From assembly GCF_030151385.1 (NCBI RefSeq), contig NZ_JASLDS010000046.1, positions 62,001-126,000 of the forward strand: a stretch of DNA of 64,000 nucleotides, written 5' to 3'. Below are positions 36,111 to 45,702 of the stretch, piece by piece (the stretch's first letter is position 1; each line of letters begins with the position of its first letter). A program made the translations under genes and the position numbers. Below the pieces are notes generated by a model that made no database searches, was not told the DNA's origin, and saw only the letters and a program-made list of their open reading frames with translations. This DNA comes from Soonwooa sp. Lineage in GTDB: Bacteria; Bacteroidota; Bacteroidia; Flavobacteriales; Weeksellaceae.

Positions 36111-38378
36111 TTAGTTTTTAACCAATTTTCTTTGATAAGATGCTTTGTCTGTTGTCACTTTAACAACGTAAACACCTTTTGCAAGGCTTCTTACATCCAA
36201 TTGGTTGTCCACGAATGGCAATGCGATGCGTTTTCCTGAGAAGTCGTAGACTTCAACATTCGTTACTTTATCACTAGATTTCAGACTGACGAAATCAACT
36301 GCAGGATTTGGATAAACTTGAAGATCAACTTTAGAAACATTATCAGTTGCTAATGTTGCAGAAGCAATAGTCATCGTATGATCAACTACTTTTCCATTTG
36401 AGTTAAAGCTAAGTACCAAAGACGAAGTTCCTGACATAATTGGTGTAATAACAAGTTCGTCATTTTCGTTGATTTCAGCTGAAATAAATGGGTTTTTGTT
36501 TAATGATTTAATGCTTGCTACAACTCCCGCTGAAAGGTTATCTTGATCAATCACTTTGTTTTTAAGATCGATTTTTGTAACGCCGTTAATCGTCAAACTA
36601 TCTGGTAAACTTGGACTTACAACTGGATCAAAAACATCTGGGAAAACCGTCACAGCTGGGAACCAATAGTAATCGTTAAGCGTTTGTGTTTTAACCACAG
36701 CACCTGTTGTATCAATAGTATGAATCCAGTTCTTTTGGTAATGTGCTCCGTAACCACTTTCTGTCGTATTCAAAATTAGTTTATCAGAAACAGGGTCAAC
36801 TCTCAATGCAGCGCCGTAAGGAATTTGTTTGTAAGTTCCTGTTTGTCCTGGAATTGCAGAGAAGTTTTCGTTAAATGTTTTATTAGTCACATCAAATTTT
36901 ACAACTTGTGTTCCCGAAGCCCAGTCACTAATAGAATTAATCCAGTACAAAGCATTTTGTTGTGTACTTGCTGTGAAACTTCCTGCATTCCAAGCGCCCC
37001 ATGCTCCAATATATTTAGTCGTTGGGATTGGATATTCTGTTGTCGCAAAAGTTGTTGGGTTAATGTTAATCAACTTTTTATCCTGAATCGCCCAAACACT
37101 TCCGTCTTTAGCTTGTACAATAGAATGGAAAGCTCCTGCAATTGTTGTTTTTAAAGTATGTGTTTTTGGATCGATTACAAGAACGCCTGTAGTTTGTTTA
37201 ACAGCAAAAACATATTGAGAGGTTCTAATCATATTTCCGATTTGACCCGAATAAGTCGCACCGCCGCCTGTTCCAACAATCAAATCACCAACTTTCATAT
37301 TAGCAATATCGAAAAGATAAACACCATTAGACGCTGCAATATAACCTGTATTTTGATCAATTCCAACGAAAGAACGTCCATCACCACCTCCGATACTATC
37401 GAAACCAGCAATTTTCTCCATCGTCTTCGCATTCGCAACAACTAATCTTCCACCTGCACCATATTGTGTATCACCACCATCTTTCTGTTGTTTAGAAATG
37501 AAATAAAACTTATCACCATAGATTGTCCCGTACTGTGTCGTTGCACCAAAAGCTTCATTGTTGTTCTTCTCGCTGTACACACGGTAGTAGATTTGATCGT
37601 TATTTCCTACGAAATTAACAGAACCGTTGGTATGCCCGAACCACTCTTCATTTACCATAAAGAATCCTTTGGTAAAATCTGCTTGCGCGGAATACACGGA
37701 CACTGGTGTAAAAGTCGTTGCAATATCTTGTGGCATCATATCAACATTGTAGTTCCATAAATCCCAAGAACCATCTACCAATTGACGTCCCGTTGCACCA
37801 ACTCCAGAATATCCATAATCATCCTCGGCGGTATCTTTCACCCAGTATGACCAATAACCTTGGTACCAGCCTGATTGCCAATGATCATTGGCATCAATTG
37901 CTTTGTATTTATCAAAATCGTATTCTGTAGTATTAACAATACCATCTAATGGATAAAGCGGATAAGTAGTGTTGTTGTTTTTGTACAGACCTACAGTTCC
38001 TTTCCCATCTAGATCGAAACCAATACCAGCAATAGCGCTACCATATTGTGTCCCTTGATAAAGCAAAGTATAAAAACGCTTGTCCACTTTTGCAATCGCT
38101 TTTACCATCTCCTCACCTGTTGCCTCGCCATCCCAACGGAATCCCCAAACAAGCGCATCAGGATTTTTTTCATCATTCCATTGGACTGCTAAAACTGCTT
38201 TTTTTGATCCAGTCCCAACCCAATAGACAACATCGTCCATGGTAAAGCCATTTTTCTTAGCTTGTTTTTTTTGCGTTATGTTTTTAACCTCTGATCGAGG
38301 AACGCCTTGCACTGTTACTTGAGCATTCGTAGAGAATGCAAAAAGAAACAGCAAAAAGAAAAGATACATCTTTCTCAT
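36111..38378 (-). CDS. DUF5074-type secreted protein with T9SS CTD, B12 operon
   Basis: 755 residues with a signal peptide (MRKMYLFFLLFLFAFSTNAQ). Residues about 45-240 form a distinct N-terminal domain with DVVYWVGTGSKKAVLAVQW and WGFRWDGEATG. The middle (about 270-600) is a beta-propeller region with VFAVKQTTGVLVIDPKTHTL, VWAIQDKKLININPTT and FPDVFDPVVSPSLPDSL. The end is a T9SS type A CTD (LQVYPNPAVDFVSLKS to QRKLVKN). It is the last gene of the cobalamin-riboswitch operon, 29 bp after the lipoprotein gene, so a role in extracellular corrinoid capture is inferred. Export via T9SS rather than as a lipoprotein distinguishes it from BtuG. Confidence 0.85.
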   Translation of the reverse strand: MRKMYLFFLLFLFAFSTNAQVTVQGVPRSEVKNITQKKQAKKNGFTMDDVVYWVGTGSKKAVLAVQWNDEKNPDALVWGFRWDGEATGEEMVKAIAKVDKRFYTLLYQGTQYGSAIAGIGFDLDGKGTVGLYKNNNTTYPLYPLDGIVNTTEYDFDKYKAIDANDHWQSGWYQGYWSYWVKDTAEDDYGYSGVGATGRQLVDGSWDLWNYNVDMMPQDIATTFTPVSVYSAQADFTKGFFMVNEEWFGHTNGSVNFVGNNDQIYYRVYSEKNNNEAFGATTQYGTIYGDKFYFISKQQKDGGDTQYGAGGRLVVANAKTMEKIAGFDSIGGGDGRSFVGIDQNTGYIAASNGVYLFDIANMKVGDLIVGTGGGATYSGQIGNMIRTSQYVFAVKQTTGVLVIDPKTHTLKTTIAGAFHSIVQAKDGSVWAIQDKKLININPTTFATTEYPIPTTKYIGAWGAWNAGSFTASTQQNALYWINSISDWASGTQVVKFDVTNKTFNENFSAIPGQTGTYKQIPYGAALRVDPVSDKLILNTTESGYGAHYQKNWIHTIDTTGAVVKTQTLNDYYWFPAVTVFPDVFDPVVSPSLPDSLTINGVTKIDLKNKVIDQDNLSAGVVASIKSLNKNPFISAEINENDELVITPIMSGTSSLVLSFNSNGKVVDHTMTIASATLATDNVSKVDLQVYPNPAVDFVSLKSSDKVTNVEVYDFSGKRIALPFVDNQLDVRSLAKGVYVVKVTTDKASYQRKLVKN

Positions 38379-38407
38379 AAGTACTGATTTTTATTGTTTT
38401 TGAAATT

Positions 38408-39661
38408 TTATTTAAAATGTAAATCGTAAGCGCCAGCAACTTCTGTGGAGACTTCACCTAACCAACCAGCTTCTTGATTGATACCTGTATAGACTTTTAC
38501 GAAATCGATACCTGGAAGTTTGACATAATTGCCGTATTTATCTACAGCCCAAGATATATCGATGTTAGAAGCATCATCATCATTAGGGGCATTGTCGGCG
38601 TAACCATAGGCATAAGATTTGCCAACCCAATAATTTCCTGTACCACTTTGGTCATAGAAATTATCTTTAAGGCGCGTACCTCTTAGTTTATAAGACAATT
38701 CCGAAAACCATAATGGATAGTAACTTTGCGCATGGAATGTATTTCTTGTTTTGAAACCTGAGTTCCCTAGATTGTCTTGCCATTTAATATACTCGGTATC
38801 GGTTTGCCAAAACTGAGAACCAGGCACTGGCGTTTTATTTTCATCCGGTTTGAAGTAAGTGATCTCGTAATTCTTAATCGTAGTATCTTTAAAATATTCA
38901 CTTCCTGCAATCTCGTACCACTCGTCTTCATCAGGTTTTCCATTTTTATTTCGGTCGTATGCCACCATGATAATACCAGGCTCACAAGAACCAGTTCTTT
39001 CTTCAATAGCATCATTTGCCCAAAACGCATTTCCTAAAATTTTGAAATCACGTCCATCATAATTAGGAATAGTATGGTCAAACCCAAAAACAACATAACC
39101 GCCAAATCCGCCTAAAGTAATCATCGTCGCATTGCCACCGACAATAGATTCTTTAGCTTTTTTAATCATTTTTTCTTGAGTATCACCAGTGGCGTACTCA
39201 GGAATTTCATTAATAAACTGTCCCACAGCAGGTTTAAAATCAAATACATCAGAAATATACTTGCTATACGTTTTTGGTTCTTTATTAACAATAACATGCG
39301 TCTCATATTTCTTAGTGTTTCCATTTCTTTCCGCTGTCAAAGTCAATGCATAATCTTTTGAATAACGCGAAATAAATTCTAGCTTTGATACATTTTCCGC
39401 TACAATCGAATCATAAGCGACTGTGGTTGTATCTACAAGCTTTGTTGTTCTAATACTCCATGTAAGTTTTGTATTAGTTTTTAATCTAGAATCGATATCT
39501 AAGACTTTATAACGATTTGTAGAATATTGGCTGTCCAAAGCATTTTCTGGTAATACTTCACCATTATCAAATTCCTCGCGATCCGATTTACAAGCAACAA
39601 GTCCAACAAGCAAGCTGCTTGCAAAACCTAAAGTCAATATTTTTATAGCATTTTTTTTCAT
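38408..39661 (-). CDS. Surface lipoprotein of the B12 operon
   Basis: 417 residues. Lipobox VGLVACKSD gives an N-terminal lipid anchor. A short PKD-like beta domain (about 50-130, ALTLTAERNGNTKKYETHVIV) precedes a larger domain. That domain has ITLGGFGGYVVFGFDHTIPN, DFKILGNAFW, EPGIIMVAYDRNKNGKPDEDEWYEIAGSEY and a calcium-loop-like acidic stretch. Proteins like this sit beside btuB in other Bacteroidota and are generally annotated as cell-surface protein. It may be a second corrinoid-binding lipoprotein comparable in role to BtuH of Bacteroides (inference, not shown by sequence). It is 13 bp downstream of the BtuG-like gene. Confidence 0.75.
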   Translation of the reverse strand: MKKNAIKILTLGFASSLLVGLVACKSDREEFDNGEVLPENALDSQYSTNRYKVLDIDSRLKTNTKLTWSIRTTKLVDTTTVAYDSIVAENVSKLEFISRYSKDYALTLTAERNGNTKKYETHVIVNKEPKTYSKYISDVFDFKPAVGQFINEIPEYATGDTQEKMIKKAKESIVGGNATMITLGGFGGYVVFGFDHTIPNYDGRDFKILGNAFWANDAIEERTGSCEPGIIMVAYDRNKNGKPDEDEWYEIAGSEYFKDTTIKNYEITYFKPDENKTPVPGSQFWQTDTEYIKWQDNLGNSGFKTRNTFHAQSYYPLWFSELSYKLRGTRLKDNFYDQSGTGNYWVGKSYAYGYADNAPNDDDASNIDISWAVDKYGNYVKLPGIDFVKVYTGINQEAGWLGEVSTEVAGAYDLHFK

Positions 39662-39674
39662 AATTCATTAGATT

Positions 39675-40811
39675 TTATTTATACAGAAAAACAAAATGCG
39701 CTGGGATATTTCCAGCTTCAGTTTTCCATTTGAATTTTCCATTTTTATCAAAACAATACACAAAACCCATCGACACATAATTGCGCGCATCTGTCATGTA
39801 GATATCTTCCGTAATAGGATTAACCGCAATACCATAAGGTGTTTTTATAGCATCGGCATAGGTTGATTCGATAATGTTTTTAGAAATAATTTGTTCGGTT
39901 TTAACATCGATAATTCCGAAAGATTTGGTGTAGGTATGCGTGTTGTAATTAAACTCGTTACCATAATAATAGAGCTTATCATTAACAATAGTCATCTCGC
40001 TGACAGCAACGCCAAAATCTTTTTTAACCTTCCCGGAAACAGGATCAACCAAATATAAGCTCGATGGAATGCTGTAATAGTCACCGCGAGAACTCACATA
40101 TAAATCGCCGTAATTATCCTTTTCGATATGGTGAAGATTGATTGCAACATCAATTTGTCTTAATTCTTTAAATGTCGCTAAATCTACTTCCGACACGGTT
40201 CTATCGTAATTAGGAAAACGGTAACCACCAGAATTGGCAACATAAAGTTTGTTTCCAATAATTTGCATTTCTTCTGGTTGATAACCTACGGTTACCTCTC
40301 TCGTAATCGCCAAAGAAAGTGTGTCTATTTCTGCGACTTTACCAATCGGTGCGTTAGGATCTAACACGACTGGACCTGCATAACTGCTTGCATAAGCTTT
40401 TCCATCTTTGAAAGCCATATAACGGCAGTTCTGAAGTTTAATCGTTTTGATACGCTTGGCAGTTTTAGCATCTAGAACTTCAATTTTGTTGGAAACATTG
40501 ACCACAACATACATTTTGCTTCCGTAGATTTTGATATCGTTCCCGACATCGCCTAATTCTTTAACTACCTCTGGATTAATATCAGCATAGATATTTCTGT
40601 GGTAAGTTCCCGTTGCATAGTCGAAGTAATCCAAAGTCGATTTGTTACTTCCCATATTTCCTTCATTTAAAAGATAAAATCCTTTGATAGCTGTATTTTG
40701 TGGAGGTTCCAAACCAGACTCCACTTCGGGACGAACAATAACATCATCCGTTCGACAAGAGAAAATCAACAATAAAAGTGAAAATGAAAAATATAGTTTT
40801 AGATGTTTCAT
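39675..40811 (-). CDS. BtuG-like YncE-type beta-propeller lipoprotein
   Basis: 378 residues. Lipobox LLIFSCRTD anchors it to a membrane. The mature protein consists of repeated propeller strands (KMYVVVNVSNKIEVLDAKTAKRIKTIK, LYVANSGGYRFPNYDRTVSEVD, YGIAVNPITEDIYMTDARNY), the YncE/DUF5074 pattern. In Bacteroides the BtuG lipoprotein of this type caps BtuB on the surface and binds vitamin B12 with extreme affinity. Here its start overlaps the btuB stop by 4 bp (ATGA), which supports the same partnership. Assignment is to function by context plus fold pattern. Confidence 0.82.
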   Translation of the reverse strand: MKHLKLYFSFSLLLLIFSCRTDDVIVRPEVESGLEPPQNTAIKGFYLLNEGNMGSNKSTLDYFDYATGTYHRNIYADINPEVVKELGDVGNDIKIYGSKMYVVVNVSNKIEVLDAKTAKRIKTIKLQNCRYMAFKDGKAYASSYAGPVVLDPNAPIGKVAEIDTLSLAITREVTVGYQPEEMQIIGNKLYVANSGGYRFPNYDRTVSEVDLATFKELRQIDVAINLHHIEKDNYGDLYVSSRGDYYSIPSSLYLVDPVSGKVKKDFGVAVSEMTIVNDKLYYYGNEFNYNTHTYTKSFGIIDVKTEQIISKNIIESTYADAIKTPYGIAVNPITEDIYMTDARNYVSMGFVYCFDKNGKFKWKTEAGNIPAHFVFLYK

Positions 40812-42832
40812 AAGGTGTAATTTAGGATGAGACGGAAACTTCTGCCAGGCATCGGAAAATTGATAACCACGTCATAATACTGATTGAAAATATTGTTCAT
40901 TTCTAAACTTGCTTTAAACTGATGCTGCTTCCAACGGAAAATCTTTTGTACCGACAAGTCGTGCGTATACCAAGGCTGCACATAGTTGTACTGAATGTTA
41001 TCTTGGTTAACATCGTAACGCTCACCAACATACATTGCACTGTAATTAAAACTCCAATCTTTGTAATCCGCCATCATCGTAAAAATCCCACTGTGCCATG
41101 GCGTGTACGGAATTTGATTTTTGTAAAAAGTATCCTCAGGATCGCTGACATCCTGCGCTTTTTGATAAGTATAAGAAACTAAAGGTCTTAGTTTCACATT
41201 GCCAATCTTGAAACTAGCTTGTACATTAACATCAACACCTCGAATTTCCACGCGACCAAGATTCATCATCAACCAACGGAACATACTGCCATTGGGTGCT
41301 GCCACAATTTTGTCCTGAACTTCATTGTAATAGCCATCAACTTTTAAATAAAACTCTTGAAAAAAATCATTTCTAAAACCTTTATGATAAGTAAAACCGA
41401 CATCGTATTGCGTGGTATATTCAGGCTTTAGATAGGTATTCCCAATATTAGTGTAATACAAATCGTTAAAAGTTGGCATTCTAAAAATCCTTTTGTAGAA
41501 AGCTCTTAGCGTTAAATCTTTATTATTAAATGGCTGATAAGCAGCATAGAAAGCGGGTGTCCATTCTCGACGGTCTGGCGATTTCGCATTTTTTTCAACG
41601 TTTTCGTGCACGAAAGTTCCTAGAAGACTTCCCATAAAACGCAGTCGACTCCATTGGTAGGTCGATGCTAGCGCCACCAAATTGGTATAACGCGTCGGAT
41701 AAGAAAAGTTGACCAAATTAGCATCCAAATTATTAAATTGGAAATCGCCATTCAAGCTGACATCCCAATTGGGCGTAATCGTGTAGATGTTAGAAGAACT
41801 GATATAGACTTCGCGCTGGGTATAAGCATTTTCCGACCTAATCACATATTCTGTACGAACAGTATCTGCATAATAGGTGTAGTCGTAAGCAAATTTTGCT
41901 TTTAGTTGGGTTTCGAATTTTGGAAAAAGTTTCTTTCGGAAAGTACCTTGGACAAAATAATTGTCATCCGTCATCCTTGCACCACGAGCTCCAAAGCGAC
42001 CATTAACAATCGCCGCAGGAATACCACGATTGGAGTTGTAAGCGTAACCACGGATACTCCAAGTTCCGTTTCGTAATGTACCATTTATTGAGGTTTCAAA
42101 ACGCTTGGCTTTGATGTCAGAATCTTGTCTTTTTGCAATCGTGTCATAAGCAATCGCACCATCTGGATATCTTTTGAAATAGCGAAACTTGTACACGCCA
42201 TCACTTTCCAGATATTCTGAGCTAAAACTCATCGCAAGTTTATCTGACAGTTTCTGCTCTAGCCTAAAAGATGGATTAAATAATTGTATCGTACTATTTT
42301 TGAGTCTGATAGAAAGGTTCGTTTTTTTGTCACCCGTAAAAGATGGCGTTTTTGGCTGAAGATAAATAGCACTCGCTGAGGCAAAATCTTTTGCAGGTTG
42401 GAAGATTTCACTTTTTTGACCATTATATAAGGAAATATTTTCGAGGTCATCCAAGGAATAACGTCCCAAATCGACCAAACCATTTTGTGCATTTCCGAGT
42501 TGGATACCATCATAGAAAACGCCAACATGTTGACTTCCCAAACTCCTCACGTTAATGGTTTTGAGACCACCAACACCGCCATAATCTTTAATTTGTACTC
42601 CCGAAAAATATCGCAAAGCATCTGCAACCGACTGACTGCTCAAGCGTTGCAAGTCCTCTCCACTCAAAGTCTGCGCCGGAATCACTTCCTTTAGATCACG
42701 CTTGATAACCACAACTTCTACGATTTCTTTTTTTGAAATTGTATCATGGGATTGTCCAAAAACTAAGGACATAGCAAGAAAAGCCACAAGAAATGTCGCT
42801 CGAGAAATCGATAAAAAAAATCGTGTCACCAT
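40808..42832 (-). CDS. btuB: TonB-dependent vitamin B12 receptor
   Basis: 674 residues from ATG 42832 (MVTRFFLSISRATFLVAFLA). An upstream ATG at 42892 would add 20 residues before the signal and is unlikely. The plug domain carries LSSQSVADALRYFSGVQIKDYGGVGGLKTINVRSLGSQHVGVFYDGIQLG, the usual TonB plug pattern. A 22-strand barrel with TonB-dependent receptor motifs ends in an aromatic FRLILNYTL strand. Lying directly under a cobalamin riboswitch, it is confidently a corrinoid importer of the outer membrane. No btuFCD genes lie in the window. Confidence 0.92.
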   Translation of the reverse strand: MVTRFFLSISRATFLVAFLAMSLVFGQSHDTISKKEIVEVVVIKRDLKEVIPAQTLSGEDLQRLSSQSVADALRYFSGVQIKDYGGVGGLKTINVRSLGSQHVGVFYDGIQLGNAQNGLVDLGRYSLDDLENISLYNGQKSEIFQPAKDFASASAIYLQPKTPSFTGDKKTNLSIRLKNSTIQLFNPSFRLEQKLSDKLAMSFSSEYLESDGVYKFRYFKRYPDGAIAYDTIAKRQDSDIKAKRFETSINGTLRNGTWSIRGYAYNSNRGIPAAIVNGRFGARGARMTDDNYFVQGTFRKKLFPKFETQLKAKFAYDYTYYADTVRTEYVIRSENAYTQREVYISSSNIYTITPNWDVSLNGDFQFNNLDANLVNFSYPTRYTNLVALASTYQWSRLRFMGSLLGTFVHENVEKNAKSPDRREWTPAFYAAYQPFNNKDLTLRAFYKRIFRMPTFNDLYYTNIGNTYLKPEYTTQYDVGFTYHKGFRNDFFQEFYLKVDGYYNEVQDKIVAAPNGSMFRWLMMNLGRVEIRGVDVNVQASFKIGNVKLRPLVSYTYQKAQDVSDPEDTFYKNQIPYTPWHSGIFTMMADYKDWSFNYSAMYVGERYDVNQDNIQYNYVQPWYTHDLSVQKIFRWKQHQFKASLEMNNIFNQYYDVVINFPMPGRSFRLILNYTL

Positions 42833-42953
42833 TAGCTCATTTAGAATAATGATGACGCTAATGGAAAATAAGAATACAAAGTAACCACGCACAATTGCAC
42901 AGCAACTTTATTGTTCTAGGCTTTATTCCACGAAAGCGCCAAACGTTAAACAT

Positions 42954-43105
42954 CCTGGCAGGTCTTCTGACTTACTTCATTTTCGGAATCCTTCCCATTC
43001 TAAGAACAGTGGATGTAATTTCCGAAAACCTTGTGTGAAGCTTACAGCAGCGGGTCTGTCTGGGATTTTCACCCAGTTCCCTTTTAAAGCTTTTTATAGC
43101 TCACC
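42954..43105 (-). promoter_or_regulatory. Cobalamin (AdoCbl) riboswitch
   Basis: Read on the minus strand, the region has the class I cobalamin aptamer elements in order. GGTGAGC lies at the 5' end (about 43105), then GGGAACTGGGTGAAAATCCC and the core GACCCGCTGCTGTAAGC. The B12 box GTCAGAAGACCTGCCAGG is at 42971-42954. It lies in the leader of btuB and should repress the operon when adenosylcobalamin is present. The expression platform lies in the 120 bp between the B12 box and the btuB start; no clean terminator is visible, so translational control is as likely as transcriptional. Confidence 0.95.
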
Positions 43106-43112
43106 AGTTTTG

Positions 43113-43120
43113 CAAAAGTA
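43113..43120 (-). promoter_or_regulatory. -7 box of the B12 operon
   Basis: On the minus strand TACTTTTG matches TAnnTTTG. It sits just upstream of the first aptamer bases, so transcription would begin at or next to the riboswitch 5' end. A TTG-containing TTCTTG element lies about 16 bp further upstream. Confidence 0.6.
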
Positions 43121-43314
43121 TTAAATATTAATCAAACAAGAAAGCCTTTTTCGTTAAAGTACGAAATCGCAAATTATTTTTCTTATTTTTAAAATATTTT
43201 AGAAAAATTTATCTAAAACAATAAGATTCACTTGGCACAAAAAAGTATTTAAAAGAAATAAATTGCTTAAATTGTATTTAGTTTCATAACATTAAAAATC
43301 GTACAAACATTACA

Positions 43315-43881
43315 ATGAATTATCTTGCACACTCTTATTTATCCTTTACTGATGGGCAACTTGTTGGGAATATGATTGCAGATTTTATCAAAAATAATGA
43401 GCGCGAAAATTTTCCTTTAGAAATTCAAAAAGGTATCAAACTGCATCGCGCAATCGATAGTTTCACCGATACACATCCTGCAGTATCGCAAGCGAAAAAA
43501 ATTTTTAGTCCTCTGGTAAGACTTTATGCAGGTGCATTTGTCGATGTGGCATTCGATTATTTTGTAGCACATTCTATGTCGGATGAAGCACTTTTTGAAC
43601 ATTCGCAGAAAGTCTACAAAACACTTTGGAATTACGAAGAATGGCTTCCAGAGAATTTTAAGATAATGCTAAAAAAAATGGAGGAAGACAATTGGTTATA
43701 CAATTATCGCGAAGATTGGGGCATAAAATTTAGCATGAAAAACGTGCTTAACAAAGCCAAATATTTAGAAAAAGATATTCCCGTTTTTGAAGCATTTTTA
43801 AGTCATAAAAAAGAAATCGGAAAAGAATTTGATATTTTCTTTCCCGATATTAAATCTTATCTCGATACTTTGGATTTATGA
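43315..43881 (+). CDS. acpH: Acyl carrier protein phosphodiesterase
   Basis: 188 residues of the ACPD/AcpH family (MNYLAHSYLSF, NMIADFIK, GIKLHRAIDSFTDTHPA). The helical, HD-like fold binds metal through the conserved His and Asp residues in these blocks. It removes phosphopantetheine from ACP, giving apo-ACP. A partial, decayed copy of its 3' end with downstream sequence occurs at 45742-45914. Single-gene unit transcribed away from the B12 operon. Confidence 0.9.
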   Translation: MNYLAHSYLSFTDGQLVGNMIADFIKNNERENFPLEIQKGIKLHRAIDSFTDTHPAVSQAKKIFSPLVRLYAGAFVDVAFDYFVAHSMSDEALFEHSQKVYKTLWNYEEWLPENFKIMLKKMEEDNWLYNYREDWGIKFSMKNVLNKAKYLEKDIPVFEAFLSHKKEIGKEFDIFFPDIKSYLDTLDL

Positions 43882-43982
43882 TTTATTCTTTTTTCGAATA
43901 AAAGAATAAATAATACGAATAACAACTCCTTTCTATTATAACAAGCCTTGCATTTGACTAGTTCACCTCTTCGTTAGGTTAC
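43829..43982. repeat. acpH 3' end and flank: left copy of a direct repeat
   Basis: The last 53 bases of acpH and the 100 bp beyond match 45742-45914. Shared blocks are TTGATATTyTCTTTCCCGAT, then CTyGATACTTTGGATTTATG continuing to ATTCTTTTT, and further on a run of about 30 bp starting CTTTCTATTrTAACAAGCC. The match is interrupted by a 12-bp gap and a divergent middle. The two copies flank the CPBP and DUF6624 genes. Confidence 0.8.
43942..43982 (-). repeat. attC-like hairpin element, copy A
   Basis: Follows the CPBP gene on its coding strand. On the minus strand it reads AACCTAACGAAGAGGTGAAC then TAGTCAAATGCAAGGCTTGT. It shares with copies B and C the core GAArwGGT..AC..AGTCAAAT and can fold into one imperfect hairpin. 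Confidence 0.6.
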
Positions 43983-44010
43983 GCTAATACCTATTTAGCC
44001 ACAGGCATTT

Positions 44011-44757
44011 TTAAAGATTTTCAACAGTTAAAAATACTAAGTGCGTAAATATATGCGCAATCATTGCTGTCTCAAGTCCCTTTTTCCAATACAACCAACC
44101 AAATATCAGTCCTCCAATAAAGTTCCCTAATATTATGTAAGAAATTAGTTGGATTGACGGATTGGAAACCAAACTAGCAACTACTGGTAAATGTCCAAGC
44201 CCAAACAATGCAGAAGATATAATAATTCCGACCCAATAAATCCACGAGTTTTTATTCTTTGAAATTTTAAACAAAATCCAAACAAGAAAAGTCATAATTC
44301 CAAATCTCATAAGAATTTCTTCAGTAATTCCTCCATAAAAAAATCTATTCAAAACATTTGGTTTAAATTTTTCAAGTTCAAGTGGAATATAATTATGAAA
44401 TATATTTGAAACAATTGTTAATAAAGTTCCTCCCAAAATTCCTCCCAAAATTCCAAATTTTAAAATCACTTGCCATTCGATTTTACTATTATCTTTAAAA
44501 GCAATTTTTTCAAAAAAAGGAAGTTTGAAATTAACTTTTTCATAAACCAGTGTACCAACAGTTACTAAGATTATTAGCATAATAGTTGGGTTCATTAAGG
44601 ACAATAATTTAAACTGAAACGGCGTCAGGATTTTCTCCATTTCTAGTTTCGTATTTTCAGATACAGGAATTTCCATTGTCAATATTGATAAAATTCCAAT
44701 AAAACCAAATACAAAAAGTAATATTCCGAGCCTTAATTTGGGCGGTATTTTTTTCAT
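44011..44757 (-). CDS. CPBP family intramembrane glutamic endopeptidase
   Basis: 248 residues with about eight hydrophobic segments. The CPBP (Rce1/abi) motifs are present: EE at 146-147 and R151 in TEEILMRFG, H189 in FGLGHLP, and a later H in AMIAHIFTH. This family cleaves substrates inside the membrane; in bacteria roles include bacteriocin self-immunity and processing of prenylated or signal-type peptides. No bacteriocin genes are nearby, so the substrate is unknown. It lies within the repeat-flanked block after acpH, followed by attC-like copy A. Confidence 0.85.
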   Translation of the reverse strand: MKKIPPKLRLGILLFVFGFIGILSILTMEIPVSENTKLEMEKILTPFQFKLLSLMNPTIMLIILVTVGTLVYEKVNFKLPFFEKIAFKDNSKIEWQVILKFGILGGILGGTLLTIVSNIFHNYIPLELEKFKPNVLNRFFYGGITEEILMRFGIMTFLVWILFKISKNKNSWIYWVGIIISSALFGLGHLPVVASLVSNPSIQLISYIILGNFIGGLIFGWLYWKKGLETAMIAHIFTHLVFLTVENL

Positions 44758-44832
44758 ATGCTTCTAACTAACTTTGAATTTTAAAACTGATAATCAAATA
44801 GTTATCTTTTTTTTCAAACCTTTAGATTTGTA

Positions 44833-44874
44833 CAAAACCCGAATTTGACTACGTCACCATTTCGTTCGGTTTTG
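44833..44874 (-). repeat. attC-like hairpin element, copy B
   Basis: Follows the DUF6624 gene on its coding strand. On the minus strand CAAAACCGAA pairs with TTCGGGTTTTG (one bulge). Inside, AAT pairs with ATT and TGAC with GTCA around a GTA loop, so the whole 42-bp element folds as one long hairpin with extrahelical bases. ATAACA, close to attC box ends, occurs between the gene stop and the hairpin. Confidence 0.65.
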
Positions 44875-44899
44875 CTAGTAAAATGTTATGTGTCGGATT

Positions 44900-45490
44900 T
44901 TAATTCGGATTGAACTGAATATTGAAATACTTTAAATAATCCTCTATTGGTTCCATTCCCATTTCTTTTCTTCTTTCATTCACAGTTTCAGGATTTTCTA
45001 GTTTATACAACTTAGCGTTTTCAATCTGAGAACCATATATTTGGGGTTTTCCGTCGTCCATTAACATTCTATCTTTCATCAATGCATATTGCTGTTTAGA
45101 TAAGTCTCCATTTTCTACCGCTTTCTCTATTTGTGGAAAATACTTTTTCCTGATTTCTTTAGTACTATGTTGCAGTCCCAACCAGATTGCATCCATTTGT
45201 TTTTGCCCCACCTCTTTTAATGTTGGCATACCACATTTTTCAATAATACTAATCACTAATTCTTGATTTCTATGATCTTCTTTAGCGTATTTGATTAGTT
45301 CATTTGATTTTCTAATCCTTTGGTCACTTTCTAAAACATCGTTCAAGATTTGAAGTTTTTTGCTGCAATCGACTTCAACAATATCAACTGAACCGACATA
45401 GACAAATTTATCCCTATTCATATAAAGGAATATTGACATTATTAAAACAAGAGCAGCAAATATGCTGAATAATATTTTTTTTATTTTCAT
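44900..45490 (-). CDS. DUF6624-like membrane-anchored protein
   Basis: 196 residues. The N-terminus (MKIKKILFSIFAALVLIMSIF) is a signal peptide or anchor; no lipobox. The body matches the DUF6624 pattern: MDAIWLGLQHSTKEIRKKYFPQIEKAV, then GDLSKQQYALMKDRMLMDDGKPQIYGSQ, and NRRxEMGMEPIEDYLKYF at the end. The family has no assigned function. It is probably located in the periplasm. It lies alone inside the repeat-flanked block, followed by attC-like copy B. Confidence 0.75.
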   Translation of the reverse strand: MKIKKILFSIFAALVLIMSIFLYMNRDKFVYVGSVDIVEVDCSKKLQILNDVLESDQRIRKSNELIKYAKEDHRNQELVISIIEKCGMPTLKEVGQKQMDAIWLGLQHSTKEIRKKYFPQIEKAVENGDLSKQQYALMKDRMLMDDGKPQIYGSQIENAKLYKLENPETVNERRKEMGMEPIEDYLKYFNIQFNPN

Positions 45491-45702
45491 TTTTATTTTT
45501 GGTTTACAAAAGCAGTGGCATACAAATATTACAAATCCTTATATTACACTTAATCACAAAGTAAATACCAAATACAAAATGAATGTCGCTTAAGTTGATT
45601 TTGTCAGTTTTTTATGACAATATTTTATTAAATATTTAAAAAAAACATGTTATTAATTTAATAAAAATTACTTTTTGTCATAAAATCGCAGACAACGGGA
45701 AA

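Noticed and set aside
42833..42892. Earlier start for btuB
   Set aside because: The additional 20 residues precede a complete signal peptide starting at 42832 and would not be expected in an outer membrane receptor.
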